Made by a program: the position numbers and the translations under genes. The notes under the pieces were generated by a model. That model saw only the letters and a program-made list of their open reading frames with translations, ran no database searches and was not told the DNA's origin. Shown here in pieces: positions 41,931 through 51,960 of a DNA stretch of 64,000 nucleotides (the stretch's first letter is position 1; each line of letters begins with the position of its first letter). Source of the stretch: Eurosta solidaginis (Eukaryota > Arthropoda > Insecta > Diptera > Tephritidae); assembly GCF_040869045.1 (NCBI RefSeq), contig NC_090322.1, forward strand, positions 183,147,477-183,211,476, given 5' to 3'.

Positions 41931-43905
41931 CTGGGCGGAGCCACGCCCATTTTGAAATTTTCTATATTATTTTTGTATTTTGTTGCACCATGTCATTACA
42001 GGAGTTGAATGTTGACATAATTTACTTATATACTGTAAAGATATTAAATTTTTTGTTAAAATTTTACTTAAAAAAAATTTTTTTAAATGTGGGCGTGGTC
42101 CTTCTCCGATTTTGCTAATTTTTATTAGGCGTATATATAGTAATAGGAGTAACGTCCCTGCCAAATTTCATCATGATATCTTCAACGACTGATAAATTAC
42201 AGCTTGCAAAAATTTTAAATTACCTTCTTTTAAAAGTGGGCGGTGCCAAGCCCATTGTCCAAAATTTTACTAATTTTCTACTCTGCGTCATAAATTCAAC
42301 TCATCTACGAAGTTTCGTTGCTTTATCTGTCTTTAGTAATGAATTATCGCACTTTTTCGGTTTTACGAAATTTTCGATATCGAAAAAGTGGGCGTGGTTA
42401 TCGTCCGATATCGTTGATTTTAAATAGCGATCTGAGATGAGTGCTCAGGAACCTACATACCAAATTTCATCAAGATACCTGAAAATTTACTCAAGTTATC
42501 GTGTTAATGGCCATGCGGAAGGACAGACGGACGACTGTGTATAAAAACTGGGCGGACCCACGCCCATTTTGAAATTTTCTATTATTTTTGTATTTTGTTG
42601 CACCATGTCATTACAGGAGTTGAATGTTGACATAATTTACTTATATACTGTAAAGATATTAAATTTTTTGTTAAAATTTTACTTAAAAAAAATTTGTTTA
42701 AATGTGGGCGTGGTCCTTCTCCGATTTTGCTAATTTTTATTAGGCGTATATATAGTAATAGGAGTAACGTCCCTGCCAAATTTCATTATGATATCTTCAA
42801 CGACTGACAAATTACAGCTTGCAAAAATTTTAAATTACCTTCTTTTAAAAGTGGGCGGTGCCACGCCCATTGTCCAAAATTTTACTAATTTTCTACTCTG
42901 CGTCAAAAATTCAACTCATCTACCAAGTTTCGTCGCTTTATCTGTCTTTGGTAATGAATTATCGAACTTTTTCGGTTTTACGAAATTTTCGATATCGAAA
43001 AAGTGGGCGTGGTTATAGTCCGATATTGTACATTTTAAATAGCGATCTGAGGTGAGTGCTCAGGAACCTACATACCAAATTTCATCAAGATACCTGAAAA
43101 TTTACTCAAGTTATCGTGTTAATGGCCATGCGGAAGGACAGACGGACGACTGTGTATAAAAACTGGGCGTGACATCAACCGATTTCGCCCGTTTTCCCAG
43201 AAAACAGTTAACATCATAAAATCTATGCCCCTACCAAATTTCAAAAGGATTGTTTAATTTTTGTTCGACTTATGGCGTTAAAAGTATCCTAGACAAATTA
43301 AATGAAAAAGGGAGGAGCCACGCCCATTTTGAAATTTTCTTTTATTTTTGTATTTTGTTGTACCATGTCATTACTGGAGTTGAATGTTGACATAATTTAC
43401 TTATATACTGTAAAGATATTAAATTTTTTGTTAAAATTTTACTTTAAAAAAAAATTTTTTTTAAAAGTGGGCGTGGTCTTTCTCCGATTTTGCTAATTTT
43501 TATTAGACGTACATATAGTTATAGGAGTAACGTCCCTGCCAAATTTCATCATGATATCTTCAATGACTGACAAATTACAGCGTGCAAAAATTTTAAATTA
43601 CCTTCTTTTAAAAGTGGGCGGTGCCACGCCCATTGTCCAAAATTTTACTAATTTTCTATTCTGTGTCATAAATTCAACTCATCTACCAAGTTTCGTCGCT
43701 TTATCTGTCTTTAGTAATGAATTATCGCACTTTTTCGGTTTTACGAAATTTTCGATATCGAAAAAGTGGGCGTGGTTATCGTCCGATATCGTTGATTTTA
43801 AATAGCGATCTGAGATGAGTGCTCAGGAACCTACATACCAAATTTCATCAAGTTACCTCAAAATTTACTCAAGTTATCGTGTTAACGGACGGACGGACGG
43901 ACGGA
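41931..43905 (-). repeat. Three roughly 0.6-kb near-identical tandem units
   Basis: GAGCCACGCCCATTTTGAAA-type starts at 41938, 42555 and 43315. The first two are 617 bp apart; the third is separated by an extra 140-bp segment (43163-43310). Units share TTGAATGTTGACATAATTTA, GTGGGCGTGGTCCTTCTCCG, GTGGGCGGTGCCACGCCCAT and TTTTCGATATCGAAAAAGTG (a dyad). Very low divergence indicates recent amplification. The 76-84 codon plus frames at 42173, 42788 and 43551 are repeat translations. Confidence 0.8.
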
Positions 43906-43908
43906 CGG
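43889..43908 (+). repeat. (GGAC)n microsatellite
   Basis: Run of GGAC repeats near the minus-strand 5' end of the Helentron-like element; equals (GTCC)n on the element's own strand. Confidence 0.8.
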
Positions 43909-44053
43909 ACATGGCTCAATCAAATTTTTTTTCGATCCTGATTATTTTGATATATGGAAGTCTATATCTATCTCGATTCCTTTATATATGTACAACCAAC
44001 CCTTATCCAATCAAACTTAATATACTCTGTGAGCTCTGCTCAACTGAGTATAA

Positions 44054-45240
44054 AAATAGGTAGGTAATCTGTGTGAGGATGCAAAGCTTCACGTTTTTTG
44101 TGGTCTGCATGTAAAAACTAAGGCTACGAATCACGTATTTCAAAAATATATGACGTAAACGTAACTATTTGATGAAATTTGATGAATCTTGAAGCTTCTA
44201 GCCGTAAAAAAGGGGTCAATATGACAGTTTATATGAATTATATAATATATATACCACCGATCTCTATGATTTTTTCAGACAACAATATATGCTATATACG
44301 AAAGCATTTTGTGAAATTTGAAGCTTCTAACTGTTAAAACGGGGCAGAAATTGCGCAAAGTTTCTTATCTGAACAATCGGTTGTATGAGATATATACTAT
44401 GTATATCACCGATCTCAATGATTTTTTCAGACAACAATATATGCTATATACGTAAGCAGTTGGTGAATTTTGAAGCTTCTAACTGTTAAAATGGTTGTAT
44501 GAGATATATACTATATATAAAACCGATCTCTATGATTTTTTCAGACAACAATATATGCTATATACGTAAGCAATCAGTGAAATTTGAAGCTTATAGCTGT
44601 TAAAATGGGGTAGAAATTGCGAAAAGTTTCTTATCTGAACAATCGGTTGTATGAGATATATACTATATATAAAACCGATCTCTATGATTTTTTCAGACAA
44701 CAATATATGCTATATACGTAAGCAATCAGTGAAATTTGAAGCTTATAGCTGTTAAAATGGGGTAGAAATTGCGAAAAGTTTCTTATCTGAACAATCGGTT
44801 GTATGAGATATATACTATATATAAAACCGATCTCTATGATTTTTTCAGACAACAATATATGCTATATACGTAAGCAATCAGTGAAATTTGAAGCTTATAG
44901 CTGTTAAAATGGGGTAGAAATTGCGAAAAGTTTCTTATCTGAACAATCGGTTGTATGAGATATATACTATATATACAACCGATCTCTATGATTTTTTCAG
45001 ACAACAATATATGCTATATACGTAAGCAATCGGTGAAATTTGAAGCTTATAGCTGTTAAAATGGGGTAGAAATTGCGAAAAGTTTCTTATCTGAACAATC
45101 GGTTGTATGAGATATATACTATATATACAACCGATCTCTATGATTTTTTCAGACAACAATATATGCTATATAAGTAAATATTCGGTGAAATGTGAAGCTT
45201 CTAGCTATTAAAATGGGGCTAAAATTTGCGAAAATATATA
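44054..45240 (+). mobile_element. Stem-loop-ended element, right part with 152-bp array
   Basis: Continues the element broken at 39312. CCGATCTCTATGATTTTTTC recurs at 44523, 44675, 44827, 44979 and 45131: exactly 152 bp each time, with almost identical units (TAAAACCG versus TACAACCG variants). Ends in a TA-rich tract near 45230-45250. The left part holds older, diverged units, so homogenisation was local. Confidence 0.75.
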
Positions 45241-45249
45241 TATATATAC

Positions 45250-45990
45250 CAGACATGCTTAACGAACGAAACGATATCATTTCGTTACGATAATCAACGC
45301 TAATAAACGGAACGAAGTCACTGGTAAGTTATATACCTAAATCTTAGAACTTATTTCAAATCATGTGGACTATGTAAAATGAGGGTAAAAAAATGGGTGT
45401 AAATACTAATCTAGGCAAATCGAACTGTGAATAGTATTTCTTCGAATAGATATGCACATGGTCCATTTACCGGAAAGAAACTCCACAGGAACGCTCTCCA
45501 GGTTGCTGTGAAGCTATCCTGCAAAGTTTAATAAAATCGGCGAAGTGGTTACGGAGTTTATAAGCTGCACACAAACTTATGTAGTATACCAAAAAAATTG
45601 AGCTTTAGATTAATGATTTTAACGAAACGTACTCCCGAAGTTAAATGACGCTAGCTAATGCTGGCTTTTTCCACCATTCCATCTAACTCAACATGTATAT
45701 AAATATGTGACGCATTATGTGATGTGGTGAATTTCCACTCAAAGCAAGTTTGCTCGTACAGTTCACAGCGCACACCCACACGAACTTCATTTTCAACCTG
45801 TTAGTTTTGTGTACATCTTAAAAATTGGCTCTCATCATTCTTTCATAACGTGCCCAAAGAAGTATAACTTCAAAAATTCCGCTGGGTAGAGGCTGATCCA
45901 AATTATTGAAAAGTGCGGGCGAACTTCGAAATCTAGTTACCTATTTTGTAGTCACTTATAGATAAGAAATTTGGATCATAATTTAGAACG
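45250..45990. repeat. Unclassified repeat-like sequence with dyad
   Basis: 45270-45292 contains AACGAAACGATATCATTTCG, a dyad continued by TT. The stretch around 45440-45590 (TTACCGGAAAGAAACTCCAC) looks repeat-derived but has no partner in this window. Confidence 0.35.
45640..45810 (+). repeat. Repeat D, copy 2
   Basis: Second copy of the block at 3045-3215: CACCATTCCATCTAACTCAA, TGTGACGCATTATGTGATG, CACTCAAAGCAAGTTTGCTC, ACAGTTCACAGCGCACA. Confidence 0.6.
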
Positions 45991-46880
45991 CATCTGTAAT
46001 GCAAGCTGCTCAAATCGATCCAGAAATGGGTAGATCCTACAGGCTGTATATTACTGCAGCGTTTTTTAGGCGGAAATTAGAGCAGTGAAGAAAGCAGCTG
46101 AAATTCTGGAGGAAGCGTGCTTAACCTGCATTCGCGTCAATACTCGTATATATATTTATAGTCAGGCGGCAATTAAGGCAATAATCTCACACAGTACTTC
46201 ATCAAGCAGTGTTTTGGAGTGCAAAGACGCATTTAAAAAAAAACTTCGCACAGGCCGGACCATACCTCTGTGCTGGGCTTCTGGTCATAAAGGGATAGAG
46301 GGTAACGGAAAGGCCTATAAATTGGCAAAGGAGGATGGATCCACGGTAAACGTCCCAATCCGTTTGGGAGAAATCAAAAGAAGACAGGAGTTGTATAAGA
46401 TCCATTCAGCAGGAAAAGCGAGGACAAAAGCACGGGGCTTCACAATTTCTAAAATCATGTGCAGATCCTAAGATATTAGACTCACAAAGGGGCTCATATC
46501 TCTGAAGAGAAAAGACTTTAGGCTCATGATGAGCATATTAACTGAGCACTGCCTTCTGGCGTCACAATGATCATAAGTTAGGCTTCGTCAATAACAGCAA
46601 ATGTAGGAAGTGCGAGCTGCAGGAGGAAACGGTTGAGCACGTACTGTGTTCGTGTCATGCGCTCGTCAGATCAAGGCTCCAGCTATTTGGGGCACCAGCG
46701 CTGCCAGGCCCAGAGACAGCAATTAAGCTAAGTCATAGAAAACTCTTAGTATTTGCCAAGAGGACCGAGTTATTCTATAACATAAGCCCTGGCAACTGAT
46801 TGTGGCTCTTACGTTTGGTTGTCAAACAAATTCTGTTCGTGAGAGGTCTTTATTGACAAGTCAGTTCAACATAACCTATA
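45990..46880 (+). pseudogene. LINE family A: RNase H and C-terminus, catalytically dead
   Basis: ACTGCAGCGTTTTTTAGGCG (YCSVF, stop, AEI) opens RNase H; the frame 46085-46471 continues KKAAEILEEACL, IYIYSQAAIKAI (the 'SD' of SDSQAA is lost) and GHKGIEGNGKAYKLAKEDGS, where GNEKADELA has become GNGKAYKLA, losing the catalytic Asp. Downstream, in changing frames, are LTEHCLLAS, CRKCELQEETVEHVLCSCHA and LLVFAKRTELFYNISPGN, then a 3' UTR and TTCAACATAACCTATA at about 46865-46880. In a working element RNase H would degrade the RNA strand after first-strand synthesis. Confidence 0.7.
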
Positions 46881-47103
46881 TCAGAAAACATCTAGAGTAT
46901 TATAGGGATAGTGTATCCTACCAGGCAATATAGTGATTAATTTGTTTACTGGTTCATAAAAACTGCCATAACAAAAAACTCTTAAGATATCTCAAGTGTG
47001 AAAACAATAATAATTTCAATTAAAATTGGGTTAAACAAAAAAGTGTGGGTGAAACAAAGTATTACAGCACATTCAGATAAATATAAGGAATATCTACATT
47101 TAT

Positions 47104-48040
47104 TATACCCAGCTGTACTTGTACACAGGATATTATAACTTTGATTGGATAACGGTTGTTTGTACAGGTATAAAGGAATCCAGAGAGATATAGACTTCCA
47201 TATATCAAAATCATCAGTATCGAAAAAAAATTTGATTATGACATGTCCGTCTGTCCGTCCGTTAACAATATAACTTGATCAAATATTGGATATCTTCACC
47301 AAATTCGGTATAAGGGCTTATATATTGGTATTGAAAATGAGGTAATCGGACGATAACCACGCCCCTACATATCGAAAATTTAAAAAAAATTAGATAATTC
47401 AAAAACGAATACCTCTAAGCTAATGAATGAATGAATTTGGTAGGTGGATTGGTTTTATGACGCAAAACATAAATTCCAAAAAAATTTTAAATATGGGCGT
47501 GGCACCACCCTATTTAGAAAAAGGAAATTTGGAAGTTTGACGGCTTGTATATCAAAAACCGTTAAAGATATTACATTGAAATTTGGCAGAGACACTATCA
47601 TTGCCCAACTATATAAACTGAGTTAAGATAATTAAAATCGGTTATAGACCACGTCTAATTTCCCTAAAGGGTTAGCCTTAACAAAGTTTGCAATAACTCT
47701 TTGGTATTTAACAACATTTGACTGATATTCTTCCCCAGTAGTCGTATGCTTGATCTAAGAACAAAACTTAAACAACATTTGAAAATGGGCGTGACATGCC
47801 CTTTCGTTTGTTACTCTTTCCAAAATATTTCTATATCCCTAAAGTCGAACAAAAATCTCTCAATCCGAACGAAATTTGACATAAAAATTGTTTTCATAGC
47901 TACAACTGTTTGCTCTGAAAATGAGCGAATTATAACTCATATAACAGTATTAACCACACAAAGCAAACAAAAACAGCGTTTCATGCATAGCTGGATATGT
48001 AATGTTCGGTTTCACCCGAATTTACATTTTGTTACTTGTT
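47104..48040 (+). mobile_element. Helentron/DINE-like element, tandem copy 1
   Basis: Starts TTATACCCAGCTGTACTTG, then GATATAGACTTCCATATATC and GTCCGTCTGTCCGTCCGTTA. The body has the GGGCGTGGCACCACCC vocabulary. The end is stem-loop GTTCGG...CCGAAT (48004-48021) and TTGTTACTTGTT. Same family as 39313-44053 but without the 130-bp array. Frames 47444-47626 and 47746-48075 are repeat translations. Confidence 0.6.
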
Positions 48041-48514
48041 ATACTCAGCTGAGCAAAGCTCACAGAGTATATTAATTTTGTTCGCATAACGGTACCCAAT
48101 AAAGGCATAAACTAATCGAGATAGATATAGACTTCTATATATCAAAATGATCTGGGCGGAAAAATTAATTCATTTAGCCATATCCGTCCGTCCGTCCGTC
48201 CGTCTGTCCGTGAACACGATAAGTTGAGTAAATTTTGAGGTCTTAATGAAATTCGGTATGTAAGTTCCTAGGCACTCATCTCAGATCGCTATTTAAAATG
48301 AACGAAATCGGACTAAAACCACGCCCACTTTTTCATTCATTACCAAAGACGGGTAAAGCGATGAAACTTGGTAGGTGAGTTGACTTTATGATGCAGAATA
48401 GAAAATTAGTCAAATTTTGGACAATGGACGTGGCACCGCCCACTTTTAAAATGTAATTTGGCAGCTGAGTATGTAATGTTCGGTTTCACACGAACTTGTA
48501 CTTTCTTACTTGTT
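48041..48514 (+). mobile_element. Helentron/DINE-like element, tandem copy 2
   Basis: Begins ATACTCAGCTGAGCAAAGCT directly after the TTACTTGTT end of copy 1, with no intervening base that I can see. It has TAGATATAGACTTCTATATA and (GTCC)n at 48181-48210, and ends with stem-loop GTTCG/CGAAC (48479-48495) and CTTACTTGTT. Head-to-tail adjacency is typical of rolling-circle elements. Confidence 0.65.
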
Positions 48515-49825
48515 TTTGCATATTTTTACTCACAACCACTTTTGGATTTTTCGTTTGTTGTCGAGTTCATAGTGCTTATGGAAAATGTAACTATCTATGT
48601 AGAGTTATCCTTTTTTGCTTATCTCTGCAGCACAAGACCCACCACAAGCATGCCTGTGGTTCATTGCAATATCTTTTCCACAACCAGAATTAAGTGGGTG
48701 AATAGTGTGTGAAGAAGCAGCTATAAGTGGCAAGGATATGAGCGCTTTCGACCGCTGCTGACCGCTAACCACATGCAGATAATTGCTTTATGAGCGAGCG
48801 TTGGTAGTTATGAACTTAAATATAATTTTCGTCCATTAGCCGAAAGCGACTACAAGCACCAACGTAGAGACACACTCGCATATGAAATATGCACATTTTT
48901 ATTTCCTGTGTGAGTTGCCACAGATTTTAAATTATGATGTCACTTCTGCTTTCTGCTTTGAGCTGCTGCTTTGCTGACCAACGCCAGTTCAAAGATATTT
49001 AATGACTCAATTGGGATCGATTATTTACCAAAGTATTTAGCCGGAAGGTATGGTAAGTGACGCATATTTTAATGGTTATTAATGATTGCACGTAATAGAT
49101 GGAGTTGCAAGTATTTGGTAAGAACGTGTAGTTGGTGCCACATGTGTGCGCTTACTCGTAGCAAAGAAAAGTTTTTTAATCTCGCTGAAAGCAAACACGT
49201 TATAACTATCAAAGCGTTTTAGTAGCTGCGAAAAAACTTATAACTTACAAATACAAACAACAGTCAAAAGCATTTTGTAGAAAGAAAAAAGTGTTGCACG
49301 CATTTGTGGCAGCATCGGTGCTGAGTAACTACAATTATGCGTGAAAGAAAAGGTGTGAAAAAAATATGAGAAGAAAGCATAGCAAATTTTAACGGGCATG
49401 TACGAGAAAAAATAAATGTGTTGATATGACTGTCGGCAAAGTTATATGCCACAAATCAAAGGCAACTTCTTGCAAACAACTATTTGCCAAGCATAAGCAT
49501 AAAACGAGAATGGGTATAAACATGAAATAAGTAAGTGTGGTAGGGGCACGAAATGGAAAAGTATACGTGATTGCTACTTGGATTTATATTACGGTATGTT
49601 ACGGGGTTCTTAAACATCCACACTTTTTTTTAGCTGTCATGGCAATATTTTTATGAGAAATTGCTGAAAGCGATTTTTTTTCTTTTGGACAAAGAGGCGA
49701 TATGCCACACAGAAATATGCACATATGTAAGTAACTATGTTGCAACTCTTAAGCTACGAGGGTAGCTCTTACTGCCCCAAAATAATTGTCCTTCTTTCTT
49801 TTGGCTGCGCGACGACTTATCATTT
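48515..49825. other. Unassigned sequence
   Basis: No recognised gene. Short frames at 48458-48712 and 49264-49452 lack motifs. Confidence 0.35.
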
Positions 49826-49828
49826 ATA

Positions 49829-50262
49829 AAAAATAATTTTAAAAAATTTTTTAAGTTAAACGGTTTTATTGAAAACAATACTTACATGAAGTAATAATAA
49901 TACGAAAAGCTAGAAAATAATTAGGTAGGTCCTAAATACTAGTCATCACACTTCTTATCAATCTATGGCGTTGATCAGACAATTAAATAAAAGCGTTGGG
50001 CGCGTGAAACTTCTAAAAATGTGAGACGTAGCATAACCTGATTAAGGTTCAGTTGGTTTTACTTATGACTATCAATAGAAATATGACGCGTCCAACGCTT
50101 TTATTTAATTGTCTGATCAACGCCCTAGATTGATAAGGAGTGTGATGACTAGTACCTAGGAACTACCTAATTATTTTCTAGCTTTTCGTATTATTATTAC
50201 TTCATGTAAGTATTGTTTTCAATAAAACCATTTAACTTAAACATTTTTTTTAAATTATTTTA
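49829..50262. mobile_element. Long inverted repeat, 177-bp arms (fold-back element)
   Basis: Left arm 49829-50005 and right arm 50086-50262 are reverse complements with few differences; inner ends are AAGCGTTGGGCGCGT and ACGCGTCCAACGCTT, and matching outer ends contain AAGTTAAACGGTTTTATTG and CAATAAAACCATTTAACTT. An 80-bp spacer separates them. Transcribed, it would form a long double-stranded hairpin. No ORF. Could be a fold-back transposon or two inverted copies of one element end. Confidence 0.8.
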
Positions 50263-50445
50263 TTTTCAAGTTTTTAGTCTTTATTTAATTTTCTATTATT
50301 TCTCATTCTATTTAGTTCATGTAGTGACTCATTATTACAAGGACTCTTTCCTGACACTTTGTTACAATCTAAGTCCTCAATACATAATCCTTCCAAAGAC
50401 TTTACTCGACTCTGCACCACGTATGCTTGTCCCTCCTCCAAATCC

Positions 50446-51008
50446 AAAATATTTTGATGTCACTTCTACGGGACTGTATGTAATATTTGTTCCAAATATC
50501 AGCCAAATCGGACATGATAGGTCGCTTTCTATTCATGTATGTATTATGTGTTCCAAATATGAGCCAAATCGGACCACAATTACGATTTTTGTATCTCGAT
50601 CCATGCGCCACCTAGCGGCGATTTTTTTCATAAGTCGCTTTTTATCCTTGCATGTATTATGTGCTCTAAATATGAGCCAAATCGGACCACAAATACGATT
50701 TTTGTTAATATCTCGATCCATGCGCCATCTAGCAGCGATTTTTTTTCACGGGTCGATTTCTATTCTTGCATGTATTATGTGTTCCAAATATGAGCCAAAT
50801 CGGACCGCAAATGCGAATTTTGCGAATATCTCGATCCTTGCGCCACCTAGCGGAGATTTTTTTCTTATTATTGCATTGTAATCGGGTTCTGAACTATATT
50901 CCAAGCTCCTAGCTTGTAGCTTATCGGGAAGTTACTTAAATTTCAATTACAAAATTCGTTCACAACGGCCGTGCATGCAGCCTGCCTGTCAACTCAAGCT
51001 AAATAAAA
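50446..51008 (+). repeat. Repeat E copy 1: roughly 115-bp units and common 3' end
   Basis: Units begin CATGTATTATGTGTTCCAAA, AATATGAGCCAAATCGGACC and contain TCGATCCATGCGCCACCTAG, starting near 50480, 50538, 50651 and 50770. The 3' end TTATTATTGCATTGTAATCG, AGCTTGTAGCTTATCGGGAA, then CAAGCTAAATAAAACCG is shared with copy 2 at 54905-55330. The 222-codon frame at 50213-50881 simply reads through the hairpin and these units. Confidence 0.65.
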
Positions 51009-51076
51009 CCGTTTAAAAACCAGTTGTCATCTTTCTGTTTATGTTCTATACACCGCAGTTAATTTTCTGCCATAGG

Positions 51077-51436
51077 AAGAGCTTACGATTTCTCGAACTT
51101 GTTCAAGAAGAGTTTTCTCTGCGAGACTCGCCTTCTCGCGAGATTTCGAATCTCGAAATACTCGTAAAGCTCCCGAGCTTATCGAAATTCTATTTAATCG
51201 ATGCATTGGCTGTTTTATATAGAGCTTACGATTTATTCTGGAGCACAAGCGAAAATTTCCACAATACCACAATTAAAATTCACCGAAATGTGCAGAGTAC
51301 TGCCATTGCAGCAACTTAATTGAATGTCGAGAAGTGTATTTCGAGATAGGAGAATCTCGCGAAAAGCCGATTTCTCGTGTTCTCGGGTCTCGCTATTCTC
51401 ACTTGTGATCGAGAAAAAATCGTAAGCTCTAGTCAT
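51077..51436. mobile_element. Element with AGAGCTTACGATTT terminal inverted repeats
   Basis: Left end AGAGCTTACGATTTCTCG (51077), right end GAGAAAAAATCGTAAGCTCT (ending about 51431). A third copy of TAGAGCTTACGATTTAT lies inside at 51220, so a shorter nested unit 51220-51432 is possible. CATAGG occurs just outside both ends, but not at identical spacing. Rich in CTCGCGAGA-type words. No ORF of note. Confidence 0.5.
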
Positions 51437-51789
51437 AGGTGCTGAGTTTTTTTGCAAGGCGAAGGCTAGGTCATCGCGATGTTAAACGATTCAATTCAAA
51501 GCACTGCGAGGGGCAAAATTTGAACAGTACCGTCTCTTAATGCGATAGTTCTGCATTGCTGCAGAGATCACTCCTAAAGCCCTAATGTAGGCATCACATA
51601 CGAATTTTACGCACATCTTTTACGTTTGTTCAAGAAATTGTTCATTGGCGAGTACTTCAGATGCCGTATGTAGAAATACTACGCCGATGAAGCATCTGAG
51701 TTCAAGGATACTCTAATGCTTTGGGAAATTCCGCAAAACTTGGTCTCCATTCGGAAGTGGTATTGTACCAATGATTATATAATCCGATA

Positions 51790-51960
51790 TAATCATGCCC
51801 TGTGCTCGCTAGGCTAATACTCCTGCTATTAGGAGTGGCACAGCTATCATATTTGGAATCAGGAAGTAGCACAGGTTCTACAAAGCTTCCAGAATTTGCC
51901 ATAAAGACGGCGTTCTTTTATAACGTAGGTACTTGTTTTTGATAGGTCAACTTATCAGAC
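51790..51960 (+). pseudogene. LINE family A C-terminal scrap
   Basis: CTGTGCTCGCTAGGCTAATA, AAGCTTCCAGAATTTGCCAT, GACGGCGTTCTTTTATAACG and AGGTCAAC are collinear with the end of the 25320-25866 copy. Everything upstream is lost. Confidence 0.5.

Larger units (their letters stand above)
39313..44053 (-). mobile_element. 4.7-kb Helentron/DINE-1-like non-autonomous element
   Basis: The low-coordinate end is AACAAGTAAGGAAGG plus stem-loop GTTCGG/CCGAAC (39332-39349). The other end carries TGAGCTCTGCTCAACTGAGT, partly inverted relative to TACTCAGTTGAGAGCT near 39355-39370 (short sub-terminal inverted repeats). Next to that end is (GGAC)n, i.e. GTCCGTCCGTCC on the minus strand, a hallmark of the DINE-1 type in flies. 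Inside are sixteen 130-bp units and three roughly 0.6-kb units. No rep/helicase ORF. Read 5'-3' it is on the minus strand. Helentron assignment is by architecture only. Confidence 0.6.

Noticed and set aside
42173..43805. Repeated 76-84 codon ORFs (MISSxTDKLQ...)
   Set aside because: They are the same part of the 0.6-kb tandem unit read three times.
50213..50881. 222-codon plus-strand ORF
   Set aside because: It reads through one arm of the inverted repeat and four repeat E units; the protein is a translation of tandem DNA (recurring MCSKYEPNRT).
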